Source: Carya illinoinensis
Taxonomy: Eukaryota > Streptophyta > Magnoliopsida > Fagales > Juglandaceae
Length of the DNA: 64,000 nt
Assembly (NCBI RefSeq): GCF_018687715.1
Contig: NC_056759.1
Location: 4,257,501-4,321,500, forward strand
Reading direction: 5' to 3'
The notes under the pieces were generated by a model. That model made no database searches, was not told the DNA's origin, and saw only the letters and a program-made list of their open reading frames with translations. The position numbers and the translations under genes are program-made. Of the stretch, positions 1 through 13,792 are shown in pieces (positions within the stretch are counted from its first letter, which is position 1; each line of letters starts with the position of its first letter).

Positions 1-657
1 GTTGAGGGGGATTTTGGCAGTCATCGGAGATTTTGATTCTTTCAGGATTATCATGTAGAGGTGCGTGTCAGGAATTCGGATTCTTGGGGGATATTCACGA
101 ATCGTTGTGGCCATTTGGGGGCGAAAGTATAAAGGATGATTTTAGGATCGATTAAGAATATAGTACGCTGTTGAAAAGGAATTTAAAGTTGTCTGTTTTA
201 ACTTGTATGTTTGTTGGGTTTCTCGACGTTTACGAGGACTTTTAAACTAATCTATAAACAATCACATCTATGTCAATTTTTCTAATGGGTAGTTTCAGAG
301 TGGGTTGCTCCTCATTTTCCCAAAATTGAGGATGTGTGCATGACGAAACAAGTCAGTTCTGTGTGTTTGTGTGTGTGTGGGAGCATCAATGCTAGTGGGA
401 CTCTGACCGTTACAACCAATACTTCTGCTGTCCTTGAGAGGCTTTGTCATGGGTTGTTATCAGTTTGGTAAGACTAAGAAGTTTTGTGAAGAGATTTAAG
501 GGTTACTTTTCAGTTTCTATTTATTCCTTATGCGAAATTGCTGATGGATTAAGGATCAATGTTCTTTGTATTCCTCCATTTATGAAGATTAAGGGACATG
601 AGCTAGGCAGCAATCTCGTTTGGTTTGGTTTGGCTTATTTGAAAATCTTTGTGGGTC
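1..657 (+). other. Upstream region of the XBAT32-like gene
   Basis: No protein-coding gene is visible here. The stretch precedes the ATG at 658 and probably holds the promoter and 5' untranslated region of the ankyrin-RING gene. A short GT-rich run lies near 361-380. The short open frames here, including one that ends across the start codon, show no recognisable protein. I could not place a transcription start or a leader intron. Confidence 0.4.
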
Positions 658-3600
658 ATGGGGTTTCTTAGCATAGTGGGGAATTCATTCGGATGTTCAG
701 CATCGGGGGAGCGCTTAGTTTCAGCAGCAAGGGATGGGGACCTTCAAGAAGCCAAGGCATTGTTGGATTATAATCCCCGTCTTGCGAGGTACTCAACTTT
801 CGGTGTTCGTAATTCCCCACTCCATTACTCTGCATCTCAGGGCCACCATGAGGTACTCTATAACTTAATTTAGGCTGGAAACTATTCTTAGAGAGTCTGA
901 AGTTGTACCTTTGTTTTTTAATTGAACAGGTTTAGATCTAATATTACGTTTTTCCATGTCTTCAGATAGTCTGTCTCTTACTCGAGTCTGGAGTTGATAT
1001 TAATCTCCGAAACTATCGTGGTCAGGTAATATGAATCCTCTAGTTTGATCTAGTTCTGTTTGATTATTATATATAGTCATTTCAGTGTCTCTACGATTTT
1101 GAAACAGATTTCAGAAGTGGCATTTTGTTTAATTTGAGGACGTACATTATTTGGATATCAAAAATTAATCTTTGAGGAGTTAATAGATGCATGTTCTTCA
1201 TGTTTGCGAACAGACTGCTTTGATGCAAGCTTGCCAGCATGGTCATTGGGAAGTCGTTCAGATTCTGGTTGTTTTTGGAGCAAATGTAAGACTTCTATTC
1301 CTAGTCATCTTCCTATCTTTCAGTACCTTGAGTAGTTTAGAAGGTTAATGCAATACGATCTTGACAACTCTGTGGGAATCTAGATTCACAGAGCGGATTA
1401 TCTGAATGGGGGTACTGCCCTCCACTTAGCTGCTTTGAATGGTCATTCGCGGTGCATTCGTCTCCTCCTTGCAGATTATATACCTAGCATCCCCAGTATC
1501 TGGAATGTATTAAGGAAAAGATCAGACAGTGAAGAATCAATCTTAGAATTTGATGACAGGTACCTTAACCTGAAAGCCTTCTAGCACTTTTAATTTCTCT
1601 GACTAGTATACTCCTTTGATTTACTTTCTTGTTTTGTTGCTTGCAACAGTGATCTCTGTCATGTAATTAATAAGCCTGCTGATGGAGGCATCACTGCTCT
1701 CCACATGGCAGCACTGAATGGGCATGTCGAGAGTGTGCAATTGCTCTTGGACTTGGGGGCATCTGTCTCTGAGGTCACTGTGGAGGATGGAACCACAATC
1801 GATCTAATAGGTAAACCCTTTTAGCTTTGGCCTTTTTGGTCAATAATTTCTATTCACTCCTTGTTTAATCAAATGTGGTTCTCTTTCGTATTATAAAATA
1901 ATATGCTTGCAAAATCTGTTGTGTGCTGCTGTTTGTGATTGAATATTCAGATGGCACACGATCTCATGAAGTGTTTTCTCTCACAATAAATCGGGCTAAT
2001 TTTCTGAAACTATGCCCAGCTACCCTAAGAAGTTGTGCATCATTAAGTTTAAAAAGGTATGGCTCAATCGGGATTGAAACAGGATTTAGAAGCCTAGAAA
2101 AGTCAAATCCAGACTAGTTTGCTTGATCGCAGGTCTCATGCATGTCTAGTGAACTGCTTTGTAGAGGTTTGCTGGACCATCTCATGGGTGTCTAGTGAAT
2201 GCTATATTGTATGTCTCACAGGAGTCTAGCGAAGTCCTCTGGTTCTTAATTTTTTATCCAATTTTGAACTAAACTCAGCCCAAGCTAATTACAACTCTAA
2301 TAGACTGTAAGTTTTGTCATTAAAATATGCGAACAAATATTTTTACACCAGCAGTGGTGTTGGCAGTGAGTCCCACACGGGCACCCGGTTTTCTCTGATT
2401 TTCTTTTTCATCTGTAATGGTTTATCACCCAATTGAAACAATAATTTGAACTCAGGATTGAATTAGGACAATGGCATTTTTGTTTCATTTAATTGAAATA
2501 GATTATGGGAACTTTTTAGTTCATTTGATGACCATTTTCTTTCCTCTATTGCTTTAATTGCAGTTTTCTGGAGATGCTACATCCATGTGTCATATAACTG
2601 ATTTTTGAATCTGTTCATATGATGAAAAAATTTGAAGCTAGATTCTTCTTGGATAAACTCTTGTATTTTGTCTTGCCGCTATGGTGCAGACACAATCTCA
2701 CAATCGGTTTAGTTTGACCCATTTTAATCCTTAAGTGCCTCAGTCAAACATTTAACCTTTTCTTTTTTCCAGGCTTGTACATGGATTAAACTATAAAAAT
2801 AGTATAAACATGTGCTAAAAGAGTGTACATTTTTCATGGCTTTGCAGGTGCTGGAAGCACAGCTCTGCATTATGCTGCATGCGGGGGAAATGCACAATGT
2901 TGTCAAGTATGTTTTCATTTACTCTGAATTTGAATACACCATTGGTATTTATGCTGAAGTTTCTAATTTCCTTTCTTTCTGTTCAGATTTTAATTGCCAG
3001 GGGTGCCAGTCTGACTGCTGAAAATGTGAATGGGTATGCATTACAAGTTCCTGTCACTTCTAATATATCCTATGATTTTATTCTAGTTTAACTGGGAAGA
3101 TTTTTTGTTTTTTAAAACTTTTGACTTTATTAATTTGTTGTTCAATTGGTTGTGCATATGAATAAAGTGTCTGGTGATGACATGCCATTTATTCAGGACT
3201 TACTCGTGATGATTTCTTATAGTGCTTGCAGTAGTTTTATGATAAGGCTTATTGAATCTGGTTTATTCTAGACTTAATTTGTAAACTTTTGGTGTTAAAA
3301 TGTCTATGGGTAATTCAATGCATTGGTGACATGCTGAATGACATCAATTTTCAGCGACTCCCCTCTAAAGGATGGATCATGGAGAGTCAGTTGAGGATAG
3401 CTCGTTTTTCATTGGTTTAATCACTATTTCTGTTATTTTCTCATCATTGCTCGAATTTTCTAAATATCCCTGTTTCTTTTCTGTTCAAAGATGGACTCCC
3501 TTGATGGTTGCTCGTTCATGGCATAGAAGTTGGCTTGAGGAAATTCTTAGAACCGAGATGGCAGAGCAGGCACGAATTCTTCCTACACCCTATCTGTCAC

Positions 3601-5644
3601 TTCCCCTTATGAGCATTTTCAAAATTGCTAGGTGAGTAAAGGTTGTACGGTACCGACTAGTTATTACTTTTGTTTCCACGTCGATGCTCAGAACTTTGAG
3701 TTTTTCATAATTGTAAGTTACCTCAACAGCCATTCATGAGAATTGCATCACAATTGCTAATGTAAAAGATAACAAGCCTCAAAGTCAATTAAGCATATAT
3801 TTCCCTATGACATTTAAAGAGTGTCTGAATCTTAACTCAATTCTTTATCCCTAGGCTGCATTCATTTCAACTTAAAAATTGTTTGCAGAAGAAACTAAAA
3901 TTTTGCATTTTGTTTTTGGCTAGATTGACCATATGCAATTAGTTACTTGAAAGTTCTTTCTCCGCGTTAGTTTGAGTCCTTTCTAGTTTTGTTGTTGTCA
4001 CTTTGATCTTGGAGCCATTATAAGTTCATAACCTCCTTTGACAAACATATTAGGCTATATAACTTAATGTCTGATGCTTTCCAAGCTAAATTACAACTTT
4101 AAATGCTGAATTCAGCGAGACAATGTTAGTAGTTGTCCTTTTTGCCATTCAGAGAGCTTTTATCTGCTTCCTAGAGACTCTTGTTATAAGAAGGCCGATT
4201 TACCTGTTGTGTGAAGCAAAGGCATGGATGTGTTTGAAGCAAAACCTACTATTTAATTGACATGCTATACTATTTGCATGGTGAAGTTATCAAAAATTTC
4301 CTCATTGCTAAGCACCTCCAAATTTCACAAGTTTTCTTAGGTTATTTTGTTTCCACTTTTCTTGTGTTTTGTTGAAATTCCACTCTGCCATCAAGTGGGA
4401 AAAAATGGTATTATGTCAAAAAAGGTTGAACCTTGTTAACCTTATTGCCATTTTATCTTTTTGGGCACCATTCGCAGAGAATGTGGATGGAGGACAGGTG
4501 AATCTTCAGCCGCATGTCATGATCCATGCGTCGTCTGTTTGGAAAGAAAGTGCACAGTAGCTGCAGAAGGTAAATGAACTTTTTCTAGAATAAATTCTCT
4601 TCTTTGATCATGTGCTTAGCATATACCAATTTCAAGATATGTAGAATTATTTGAAAAGATGGTGTTGATTTCTAAAACTTGTTTTTGTTGATTACCTGTT
4701 GGGCATGAACCTTGACTTTAATGCTTCTTTTGGTTGCCAAGAATACATCAGTGTAAATGCAGAATCTTTCAATTTTTTCTATTGTTACCACATGGACACG
4801 TATTTTTGCACACACATTACTTGGTTCAAGTTGCCGGCGGTGGCATTTGGCGGTGACAGTAAATAGTGATGGCCAGACTAGTTACCTGATGATGTTTCTA
4901 AGCGGTCATGACTATGAGGTGTAGGCAATGAGGTGAGTTCTGCAGGGCAGCAGTGGTGGCATATTATGGTAGGAACAGGGTTTATAATGTTCAGTTGACG
5001 ATTAGGCAGCGGCAATGGTCCTGGTGGTTTTAAGCTCAGTCCTTAACATCTCTACTTTGCGAGCTACTGCTATATAATAGTCCTGTTAGTATAAATCCAT
5101 TAAGCACCGACACAATAACATGTCCCATGGTGCAGGTTGTGATCATGAATTCTGCACACGGTGTGCCTTGTACCTTTGTTCCACAAACTGCACGTCAAAC
5201 GTTGCTAATGGTCCCCCGGGCTCGATAGCATGTCCTCTATGCCGGCATGGGATAGTTTCATTTGTCAAGCTTCCTGCAACTAGACCAGTTGTTAAGGAGA
5301 TTGCGAGAACGAGTTTGTCCCTAACATTTTGCACGTGTTCTGGCGAAGAACCAGAGTCATCTTCACTAGAGACCCCATTTTGCAAGCCCGAGCTATGTTG
5401 CTCCAGAATTTCCCCTCTAGGATCTTCTTTCCGCTCTCTGAGCTGCCAGAGGTTCCCGTCCATGAGAATTAACTATAACTTTCTTTGCAAGGGAGCTCCA
5501 GATATTTGTCGTTCTTTAGTTCCCTGCATTGTAAACCGAAACTTGCGAAGGTGTTCAAGATCAGGCTTTAGGCGATCGGCTTCTGAGGGCAGAAGAACAT
5601 GGCTCACTGCTTTAAATCACTATGTAACTTCTGGCGGTGGATGA
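658..5644 (+). CDS. XBAT32: Ankyrin-repeat RING E3 ubiquitin ligase, XBAT32-like
   Basis: This gene encodes an E3 ubiquitin ligase. Arabidopsis XBAT32 ubiquitinates ACC synthases and so affects ethylene level and lateral root formation. Coding exons are 658-852, 966-1025, 1214-1285, 1384-1559, 1650-1810, 2848-2906, 2987-3033, 3491-3631, 4478-4569 and 5136-5644. All introns are GT-AG, and the 1512 coding bases give 503 aa, close to the 508 aa I recall for XBAT32. The protein starts [20 protein letters not shown]. Ankyrin repeats cover about residues 15-260 (motifs such as [11 protein letters not shown] and [11 protein letters not shown]). The RING-HC lies at 321-370: C321/C324, C336/H338, C341/C344, C367/C370. 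The start at 658 is chosen because the upstream in-frame codons do not match the family. The N-terminus fits XBAT32 better than XBAT33. The 1-kb intron 5 (1811-2847) is the longest. No break is seen. Confidence 0.93.
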
Positions 5645-7429
5645 TGAAAATTTTTTACTTTTACTGCATTCCCTTTTTTTGGCATTCCAAAATCCAAAGC
5701 ATGGTTTCTCCTCTTTTCTTTTTTGCTCCTGATAAAATAATGAGGAACTCTTTGGAATTAAATGATGATAATTGTGCTTGTAGATCTATTAATTATGTCA
5801 GCAACTAGCTAGAGGATTCATTCTTCTTACTCTTTTTATGCTAATTTTTGAACTTCCAGAAAAATAAAGACTTTCGAATCTTTTTATTTTCTTCCTATTG
5901 CAAAACTGATCTGGACTATTCGGCCTGCATTTTGTCCCAAAGTCAAGTGATTTTAGCTGTCATTATTGTTTCTTTTTCCTGGGATTTCAACATCGAACAT
6001 GCATTGCAGAACAGTGACCTACGCATGGAGAAATTGTACAAACTACAGTGAGTTCTTATATTGTCAACACTCATGCCCCTCTCTTTGTGAATGCAGAATA
6101 CGATTAAACAAAAGGTATTGGACGTGTGGAACTGCACAACCCAAGCCCTTTCTTAATGCTCTGCACCTCATTTTGGCTGTTTATTCTCTCTCATTATCAT
6201 TGCCTTAATCGCTAGCTGCATGCTTTTATACGTTGCAAATATGGAAACTAAACATTACTGCAACTGCAACTAAATCATGGAGATCGTCTGTCTTCTTTTA
6301 TATGCAGTGGTTAGCGGGCGAATGCAAGAAACTAAGAAGTCCTTTTAGCTCATTGCCATATCTTAATTCATCGAACGTGTGAAGCTGCAATTGCCAGCTT
6401 GGTTCGTGGGTCATTATTATTGCTTTAAGAAAACGACATTGCTCAAATGAGGGAAAAATACAATCACTTTCAAATACAGCACAGAAGATAAGATTAGAAT
6501 CATATATACAGAGATATGAATACATCAGATCAGATGGTGTCACTCGAAAAGCTCAGGAGGAATAGACCAAGACATATAATATGAGAGCATTGATGAGGAT
6601 GGAAAGAAAGTTTAAAATTAAAAATAAATTAAAAATTAAAGATAATATTAATCTAAAAAATAAAAAGTCTTGCAAGATCAAGAAAAATATTATAAATATT
6701 TTATTTTTAAAAAAAATAAAAATAGCTCAGTGGGATAGCACCATCAGTAACTTCATCCTCCTACCTCATCCTTCATTTTCCATTTGTGGGGGAGGTGTTC
6801 ACTCCCGCAACTCTCGGGTGGAGGTGAGTTTATGTTTGACAGGCAAAAACGAACAGAATGATGAAGAAGAAAAGACAGGCTTGGAGAGACTCTTGGGTTC
6901 AATGACATGAAGGCGTGCTGTGAAGTGATATATGTATGCAAAAAGGAGAGAATCGAGAGATGCTTTGTTGAAGAGATGGTCGTAGTTTATATAGTGGTGA
7001 ATAGAAGAGGGAAAATAAATGAGTGTCAGAAAGGATTGACATTCCAAATATGCGTTGAGTTGGATCAGAGAGTTGAAAAGAGCACAACAGTGGACCCAAA
7101 AACCATGAATCAATTATCTCTCTCATTCCCTTAATACTGTTTGAATTGTCAGCCATTTTTATCAGAAAAATGGTGACTGATTTGAGAGAAGGGGGAACAG
7201 AGAAAGCAGTGTTCGTAATGTGACTTGAACGTCTCTGCTCCTGTCCACTGTCTTCACATCTTTTACCCTCTCAGTTACGTAAATTCAGAAGAATAGGAGC
7301 AGCATGGGAACTCGGTATCTCAAAGTTTTTTGTTTTTATAGGAAAAGAGAAGGTTCAAACACAGAATGGGGTGTAATTAATATGGAAAATATTAATATGT
7401 TGTCTCGTATTGTTATTTTATTTTGATTG

Positions 7430-7610
7430 TTTATGTATTTAAATTTTTTTATTTTTATTTAATAATTAAAAAATTATTTTTTAACATATTAATATATTTT
7501 TTTATTTTTAAAAATATTTTTTTATTTTTAAAAATATTTTTTTATTTTTAAAAATATTTAAATATATTAAAAAATATTTAAAAAAAGATAAAATTTGTAT
7601 TAGGTAGCAG
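7430..7610 (-). repeat. AT-rich MITE-like relic with 20-bp tandem repeats
   Basis: A 20-bp unit of the form T7-ATTTTTA-rich recurs in exact register at 7501-7520, 7521-7540 and 7541-7560. It lies inside a longer AT-rich stretch. Read on the minus strand, the stretch resembles 9790-9990, and less closely 59945-60140. This suggests dispersed copies of one non-autonomous element. Terminal repeats and a target duplication were not resolved. Confidence 0.45.
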
Positions 7611-7675
7611 TCGGCAGCCCAGCATCACTCGATTAATATTGATGACAAATTAAAAACTTGCAATTTAGGAACTGT

Positions 7676-7870
7676 TCTAGTTACACAAAATAAAACAATC
7701 TCATTTTTTTTAATTATTATAATTTTTATATAAAATATAATAAATAATTTAATTTTTTAAAATATCAAAATAAAATTAATATTAAAAAATTATATTATAA
7801 CAATATTTTATTTAACATTAAATAAAACATCTCTTCCTATTTTATCGTCACTGTATAATCAAACTAGGCT
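7676..7870 (-). mobile_element. Decayed MITE, same family as 29062-29250
   Basis: The reverse complement begins with a decayed version of the end that reads CAGTTTGAATAG in the 29062 copy. It then shows the same body, in which a TTTTTTAATTATTATAATTT-type core is followed by a run of ATAAAATATAATAAATA. A partial copy in the same orientation lies at about 8473-8585. The edges are approximate. Confidence 0.4.
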
Positions 7871-9753
7871 AATAATTTGTCTTTCCTTTTCCCGGCTCTT
7901 CGGCTTTCCTAGAAAGGCTTTATCTGACCAGAACAGTCCTTAGTCCTTACAAATTTGTTTCTACTCATCCACATGCCCAAGGAGATCAATTTCTTAGATC
8001 AATCTTATTGGAATAGGTAAACTCAAACCCATGTTTAAACTTGCTATCTCATTTTCATTTGCATTTGCATTTACTTTAAAATGCTTTTATCCGGTAAGTT
8101 TTCTTGAAGCGTATGTTTTTCTGAACTGCAAGTGCTCGTAAGTTAATAATAACAAATCAAAACGCAAAACAAACATTTTGAGAGAAGAATCTGCGAAGCT
8201 TGAATCTTTAGACATTCAAGTGGTTTTCAGATTGGATGCATCCCCGAAGAGGGAGGGCGGGAAGAAAGAAAGAAAATTTATGCATGCAACTAGGCCATTC
8301 CTGGAGTTCAGAATGAATGTGAAAGGGCTACATATGAGCCGCACCCGCTAACCCAAAAACGTATATAGCAGAGACTCCTTAGTAATGGGTTGTAGGAACA
8401 CTGTCCAATGTTGAATAGACTGCAAAACAAGATCTACTGTCACTGACCCTTCCTAGAGGTTGTGCGACAGTAAAAATGCTTTATTCTATTTGGTTTTATT
8501 ATTATAATTTTTTTAAAATTTTTCATAAAATATAATAAATCATTTTTCAAGTTCTAAACCATAATATCTCATCATATAAAACAGCTGCTCAAACAAGCTT
8601 ACGAGTGGGAAAGTGGCCAGGATTTGGGTTCTGATTTTCAACGTTGTTTTCCTTTAGAGCATAGGAAGTAGGGTTCTATCTCGTTGACGTGCTGTTGCTT
8701 CAACTGAGCAGGAAGAAGACATGGGAGGAGCAATTATTCCAGTGTGACGGACAACACGTAAGAGAGAAATTTCTGGTTCTACTCTCAACCAAACAGGGTG
8801 GTTCTCCAACTCAAATTGCAGAGGTTGCAACAAAATGAAACGTGCGAGAGAATGACTGAAAATGGCGCGTGTGACTGAGATGGCTTAGGATCTTCTTCAT
8901 GTGTTTATGTCAGCTTTTAATACGTATAATCATCATACCTCTTTGACAGGACAACACATAGTCAATCCATCAGTCTCTTCTCTTCTCCTCCCTCTGTCTG
9001 TGTCTCAGAGAACACCTTTTCCTTTCTTTCTACTTCATGGTTGAAGGCTGAAGCCGCCCACGTAAGACATATTTGAACATAACATGCTGGTATTCGTACA
9101 TCATGATGATTCTCTGTGCGTCCTGCATCTGACGCGCTCACTGCGTGCCTTTGTGTCTCTTAAAAATTAATGGACTTATACAATTTAAATTAATTTATTT
9201 ATTTTAATTAACAATTTTCAGATTTTACTCTATATTCATTAACTTGATTTATTTCAATATTATTTTAAAAAATTAGTAATATTAGTCTATTATATATATT
9301 TATAGAGTACTCAAGTGTTCGATATGTAATCTTTTTGTAAAAAAGTTCTTAGGTACTTTAAAATTATAAATATTATTTTTCTATAATATATATAAGAATT
9401 ATTATTGACAAAAAAAATTATATAAAATAAAATCATAAATTAATATAATTTCATATAATTCGTTAGATTTATTTTATAATAAAAATAATTTTATAATCTA
9501 ATTTACCACATCAAGCCATATTAATTTATGTATTTATTTTTATATAATACCTTTGTAACTAAAATATTTTTCATTATATAATTCTTTAAACAATTATTTT
9601 TAAAATTGGGATATTTTTAAATAATGTTAGTTTTATAAGATATTTTATAAAAATATTAGTAATTTTAAATTTATTTGTGTAAAACAGTTGTAAAATGAGC
9701 TGTATAAATATCATTTTCGACGTCTTTCGAATGGATTTCAAGCATATGGCCAG

Positions 9754-9990
9754 GTCTATATATATTATATATATATATATATATATGAGCGGTGCTACTC
9801 TGCCTCTCAGAGTGTACTGTTTATTTTGACCGCATGCATATTTTTTTAATTTTTTCTTTTCAGATTTTTTAATATATTTAAACATTTTTAAAAAAATATC
9901 AATATACTTAAAATCAGTTCCTTAATCGTTAAATAAAAAAAATTAAAATTTTTAATTTGTAACCATCGATAACTTTGAAGGGATACAGAA
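9754..9990 (+). repeat. TA microsatellite and adjacent AT-rich MITE-like element
   Basis: A (TA)n run occupies about 9754-9786. It is followed by a segment that opens with a short GC-richer end containing CTCTCAGAGTG and continues as poly-T/A blocks to about 9990. A second TA run lies at 10014-10037. The AT body matches the reverse complement of 7430-7610 in layout. No clean target duplication was seen. Confidence 0.4.
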
Positions 9991-10007
9991 AGAGGGCACA
10001 CAAGCAT

Positions 10008-10042
<35 letters not shown>

Positions 10043-11365
10043 CTCATTTTTTAAACTCCCACGACAATGAGCACCAGATTCGGCCACACTTTGCCCATGG
10101 CTAAGGACTCGGTGACTTGGCCCAAGGGCCAAAGTCGAGCCAGTTCTGGTTGGTGGTTCGGAAAGTTCCCATGCATAAACAGGGGGAGAAAAAGATGTGC
10201 GAAGCCCATATATTATTATTAATCAAGGGAAAGATTCATGTATTAAATCAGACATATGGGCTCTAATATCCGTCTGTGCCAGCTTCTTGAGAGGTCACGT
10301 AGCGTATTCCTTTACATCACACAGACTGCACTCACTGGGTAGTTGGAAGAGACTCAACATGTCAGGATTCAGCATCCCTAAGGTAAAACAGAGAAAGCTT
10401 CATTGATTTTTATCTGAAATTAGGCGAATCGGGTCTTCTTTTGGAAAATGGAAATGAGATGACATAGCTGAACGTGAAACCAGATTGGGAGACAGGTTGT
10501 GAAGAAAAGCCCACCAACCTAACCCAACACACTGTGGTGGTCCTGTCCCGTCTTTGGAAATTTTACATTCATGCAGCTCATGAAAAGAATCTTCACTTTC
10601 AGCTCCCCATCCATGCCTTTTGGCATTTTATTCTCGAAGATTTCCTCCCACATAGCTGAGAGAGAGCTGAACATAGTAGGACCCTTTGACACCAGAAAGT
10701 GGTAGTGCTACATAAGATGTAACATAAAGCAGTTCACGCATATCCAGCTGAGCTAGCAGCCATGAAGTTTAGTTTAGGAATCTTTAGTGAGTAATTAGGG
10801 GTTTAATTGTTGTTTACAGAATTAATGTTTTCATCCTCCTTCCTTTGTAACTGTCACCTTCAAAACATGTTAGTATGTTGTGTCTTATACTGGAAAAAGA
10901 CTTGAAAGGAAGAGGGCAGTGTTAAACATGGGTGTATAGCAGCTCTCTCTATCACCAATGATACAGAAAAAGACATTATAGCCAGCTGATGTTTCTTTGT
11001 TTAGCATGCTTTAATCCCTTCTAATACCGGTCATGTAAGGCATGCTATATCCTGGTTTAGTTTTACTTGACTCCAAATTTTGCGTATTTGAAGGGTTCTT
11101 TTCTCTAATTAGACAGTTGGTGCTGAAGGATCAAAATCTTTCAATATTTATTTCCAAAATTGAAAACAAATTGCTTGAACCCACTTCAGCTTGTTTGTGA
11201 TCTCCCCCCAGCCAAAATTCCCCTGTTTTTGTACTTCAGTCTTTTGTTTTAGCAAAAGGGCTAATTTCATGTGTGTATTGAACTGAAAATTCATGGGCAG
11301 AATTTTCTGTAGTCATAATAATTACACAAATTATTAAGTAACAACATGTCAAAGACAGAGTAACA

Positions 11366-13702
11366 TTAATTTTTGTAAAATTGAAGCTCATATTTTGTGA
11401 ATGAAGTAGAGAGCATCAGCATATGATTGATGGCCGTAGCCCAAGTCTTGTAACGCTGATAATCCTCCGCCATGTCTAGCTTGAATGTCCCCCTGCTCGT
11501 TGTTAACACAATGAGATAACATGTACTGCTTTCCTCGGTTTCTGAATCTTCATACAGCTCAGCATGCAGGTCCAGCACAATACCTTAAACCATTTCTTAA
11601 TTTATTAGTATGGTTTTTTTTTCCCTTTTGCTGTTTATATAAGAGTTGTTTCTCATTTCCTATTAAACAAATCAGAAAGCGGAAAGTGAAAAAGAGAGAC
11701 ATACTTTCTTTTTTACTTTTCCAGAGATTGTGCCTCCTTGTTTTCAGAATAACCTGTAAAGTTGAAACAAGAAGTAACAGTTCAGATTAAGGCTGGGGCT
11801 AACCAACAGGTAGTGGCTCAGAAAAAACAATGAATAAATGAAAGTGAAACCTAGCATGGAAAATTGAAAAAAAAAATAAAGAAATAATGACAAAAAGACG
11901 CACAATTGTGACTGTGCCACTGATTTTTGCAACAAATTTACATTAGTACATATAGAACAGTATAAGCAGAGCAGATGCAAGTGAAATATTATAATGTGAG
12001 TGAGACCTTGGCCTGGCTGTTGAGGATGACTGACACTGTTTTCATCGAGTACTTCCCTGTAAACATAATTATTCACATAAAACGAGTAAATTTGAGATAA
12101 AACAAAAATGATTTCGTTGAAACACCAAAAGGACGAGGTGTCATTGTGTAGCATCTGTGCTACTACTTAATAGGAATGACTTTATATTTGAACGTACCTT
12201 CTGGTGTTTCCACACTGAGCTCTGCACCCTTTGCGAGGAGTGCCCTATACTTTTCATAGTTGAAGTCCAAATCATTCTTCTCCGCAATGGGCAGCACAGG
12301 TGCGCTCCCATTTAATCTTTTCTTGCATTCTGATCTTGCTTCGAGTGTAGCAGCTCCTTTTAATGCTTCAACAAGTTCATCAACACTTAATCAATCAGAC
12401 AAAGATAACTGCCACTGCTAGAATAAGGTAAAACTTCTTGGCGAAGGCCAGATACATGCTTTTCTAAGATAATTGCTAATCTTCCTTTACATTTTATCAT
12501 CCTCAATTGTACTGTTTCAAGTATCATATTTTAAATGGTTTTTTCTATTTAAAAGGTCGATCTATAAAATCAATTGAAATATAACACATTACTATGACTG
12601 AAAAATGATAATATTTAGTATGAAATATAACGTAGTTTAGAGTGTTTTACATGTTGCAGCTGAAGCTGTGAGCGTCAAGATGTCGCTTGCATTTGTACCA
12701 CTCACGGCTGAAGCTATCACGCTGCTGAGCTGTTCCCTCTTTGCCCCCATTGCTTCTGCCACTTTCGCACACTGGGCAGCAACCAAAGCAGCCGCAGAGG
12801 CCACGGCGGCTTCCTTCCCTGTGCTTGGCCCCTCCTTCTTAGAGTTTTCCTCCGCAATGGCGGCAAGTGCTGCTGCCACGCCCGCCACTGATATTGCTGC
12901 ATGCACTTCAGCTCTCTGTAGCCTCCCTTCTTCTTTGCGCCTTGCTTTAATTTCTTTCAACCATTTCCTGATCGAGACATTCTTGAATGGAACTATTTTC
13001 CATGGCAACTGCATGAAATGCTGTAGTTTATTACAATTATATTTTTTTTCGTAGACAAATGCAAAAGCATATACGTCAAGGTGAAAAAAGCAAAGCAAAA
13101 AAAAACGCACCCATTTCTTTTGAAAATAGCCGTTGTAGTTCAATTCAGGGTGCATTGCTTGCTGCATCCATATCCATGACTGCAGAAACATTTAAGAGTC
13201 CTGAACATCTCTATCGTTTTCTGATCATCACGTGAGTGATTAAAAGTGAATAAGTTGCAGATGTTGTTACCTTCACATCATTGGAATTCCATGGTGGTAG
13301 AGACTTGAAATCTGCATCATCCATCTTAACGCTCTTGTCTATCTTCTACAAGTTAAAACGTAATAATAATAAAAATAAGACATCTATATATCTTAGCTTC
13401 AACTTCTCTTGGTGCAAGAAGTGGATCTAAGATATAGGTTTAATTCCAATAACTAAATTCCATTTTATTTCCTTTTTCGATCCGGAGAATATTTTAATAG
13501 GGTAGCTAGCAATTCTACTTACCATGATAGGAGCTCGGGCATAGCTCTCAATTTGCTTGATTGAATTATCAAGGATAATGACTGATCTGTCTTCTAGCTC
13601 CGGTTGGAGGGCTTGAACTGCAAAGTTGCACCAAGCAAGTGACAGAAAATCCATGCTCTCGGGATGTGCATCCGAGGGTGTTGGATTGAAATTTGTATCC
13701 AT
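11366..13702 (-). CDS. FORKED1-like / VAN3-binding protein (DUF828 + PH domain)
   Basis: Proteins of this family bind the ARF-GAP VAN3/SCARFACE at trans-Golgi and endosomal membranes and help place the auxin carrier PIN1 during leaf-vein patterning. Exons on the minus strand are 13523-13702, 13271-13345, 13111-13179, 12651-13008, 12198-12365, 12007-12056, 11717-11753 and 11366-11583. All junctions are GT-AG, and 1155 coding bases give 384 aa. Residues about 15-230 form the auxin-canalisation domain. This includes [15 protein letters not shown], the conserved tryptophan-rich piece near 79-108 and an alanine-rich helix at about 150-228 ([20 protein letters not shown]). Residues about 275-375 form the PH domain, with [18 protein letters not shown] and a C-terminal helix around [12 protein letters not shown]. 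The ATG at 13702 is the first in frame. The exact paralogue within the FL/VAN3-binding family cannot be fixed by eye. Confidence 0.9.
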
Positions 13703-13782
13703 GGAATTAGCTAGGAGCTATAATTATCTTAGAGATGGATCTTAGTCAATGAGCAAATGCTTCTAGGCTTCAAATTATATAT

Positions 13783-13792
13783 GTATATATAA
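13783..13792 (-). promoter_or_regulatory. Candidate TATA box of the VAN3-binding-type gene
   Basis: Read on the minus strand this is a TATATATAC run about 85 bases upstream of the ATG at 13702. That spacing suits a TATA box followed by a leader of about 50 bases. The surrounding DNA is AT-rich, so the assignment is tentative. Confidence 0.35.

Larger units (their letters stand above)
5645..11365. other. Intergenic region, AT-rich, with MITE relics
   Basis: No convincing gene is visible between the XBAT32-like stop and the VAN3-binding-type gene. The first few hundred bases are probably the 3' untranslated region. The interval 6580-6720 is A-rich. Between 7430 and 10040 there are AT-rich MITE-like relics, a 20-bp tandem repeat and TA microsatellites. 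Around 10080-11300 the base composition is more balanced, but the short open frames match nothing I know. A non-coding transcript here cannot be excluded. Confidence 0.5.

Noticed and set aside
6724..6750. tRNA-like box A (TAGCTCAGTGG) at about 6724
   Set aside because: No box B and no cloverleaf could be formed downstream, so it is not a tRNA or a supported SINE.
6750..7160. Possible short minus-strand gene with a TATATAAAC box near 6985
   Set aside because: The short frames downstream show no recognisable peptide family, and no microRNA match was found by eye. It is left as intergenic.
12668..13054. 128-codon plus-strand frame overlapping the VAN3-binding-type gene
   Set aside because: It is the antisense shadow of the alanine-rich exon 4. 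The minus-strand gene has full splice and domain support.
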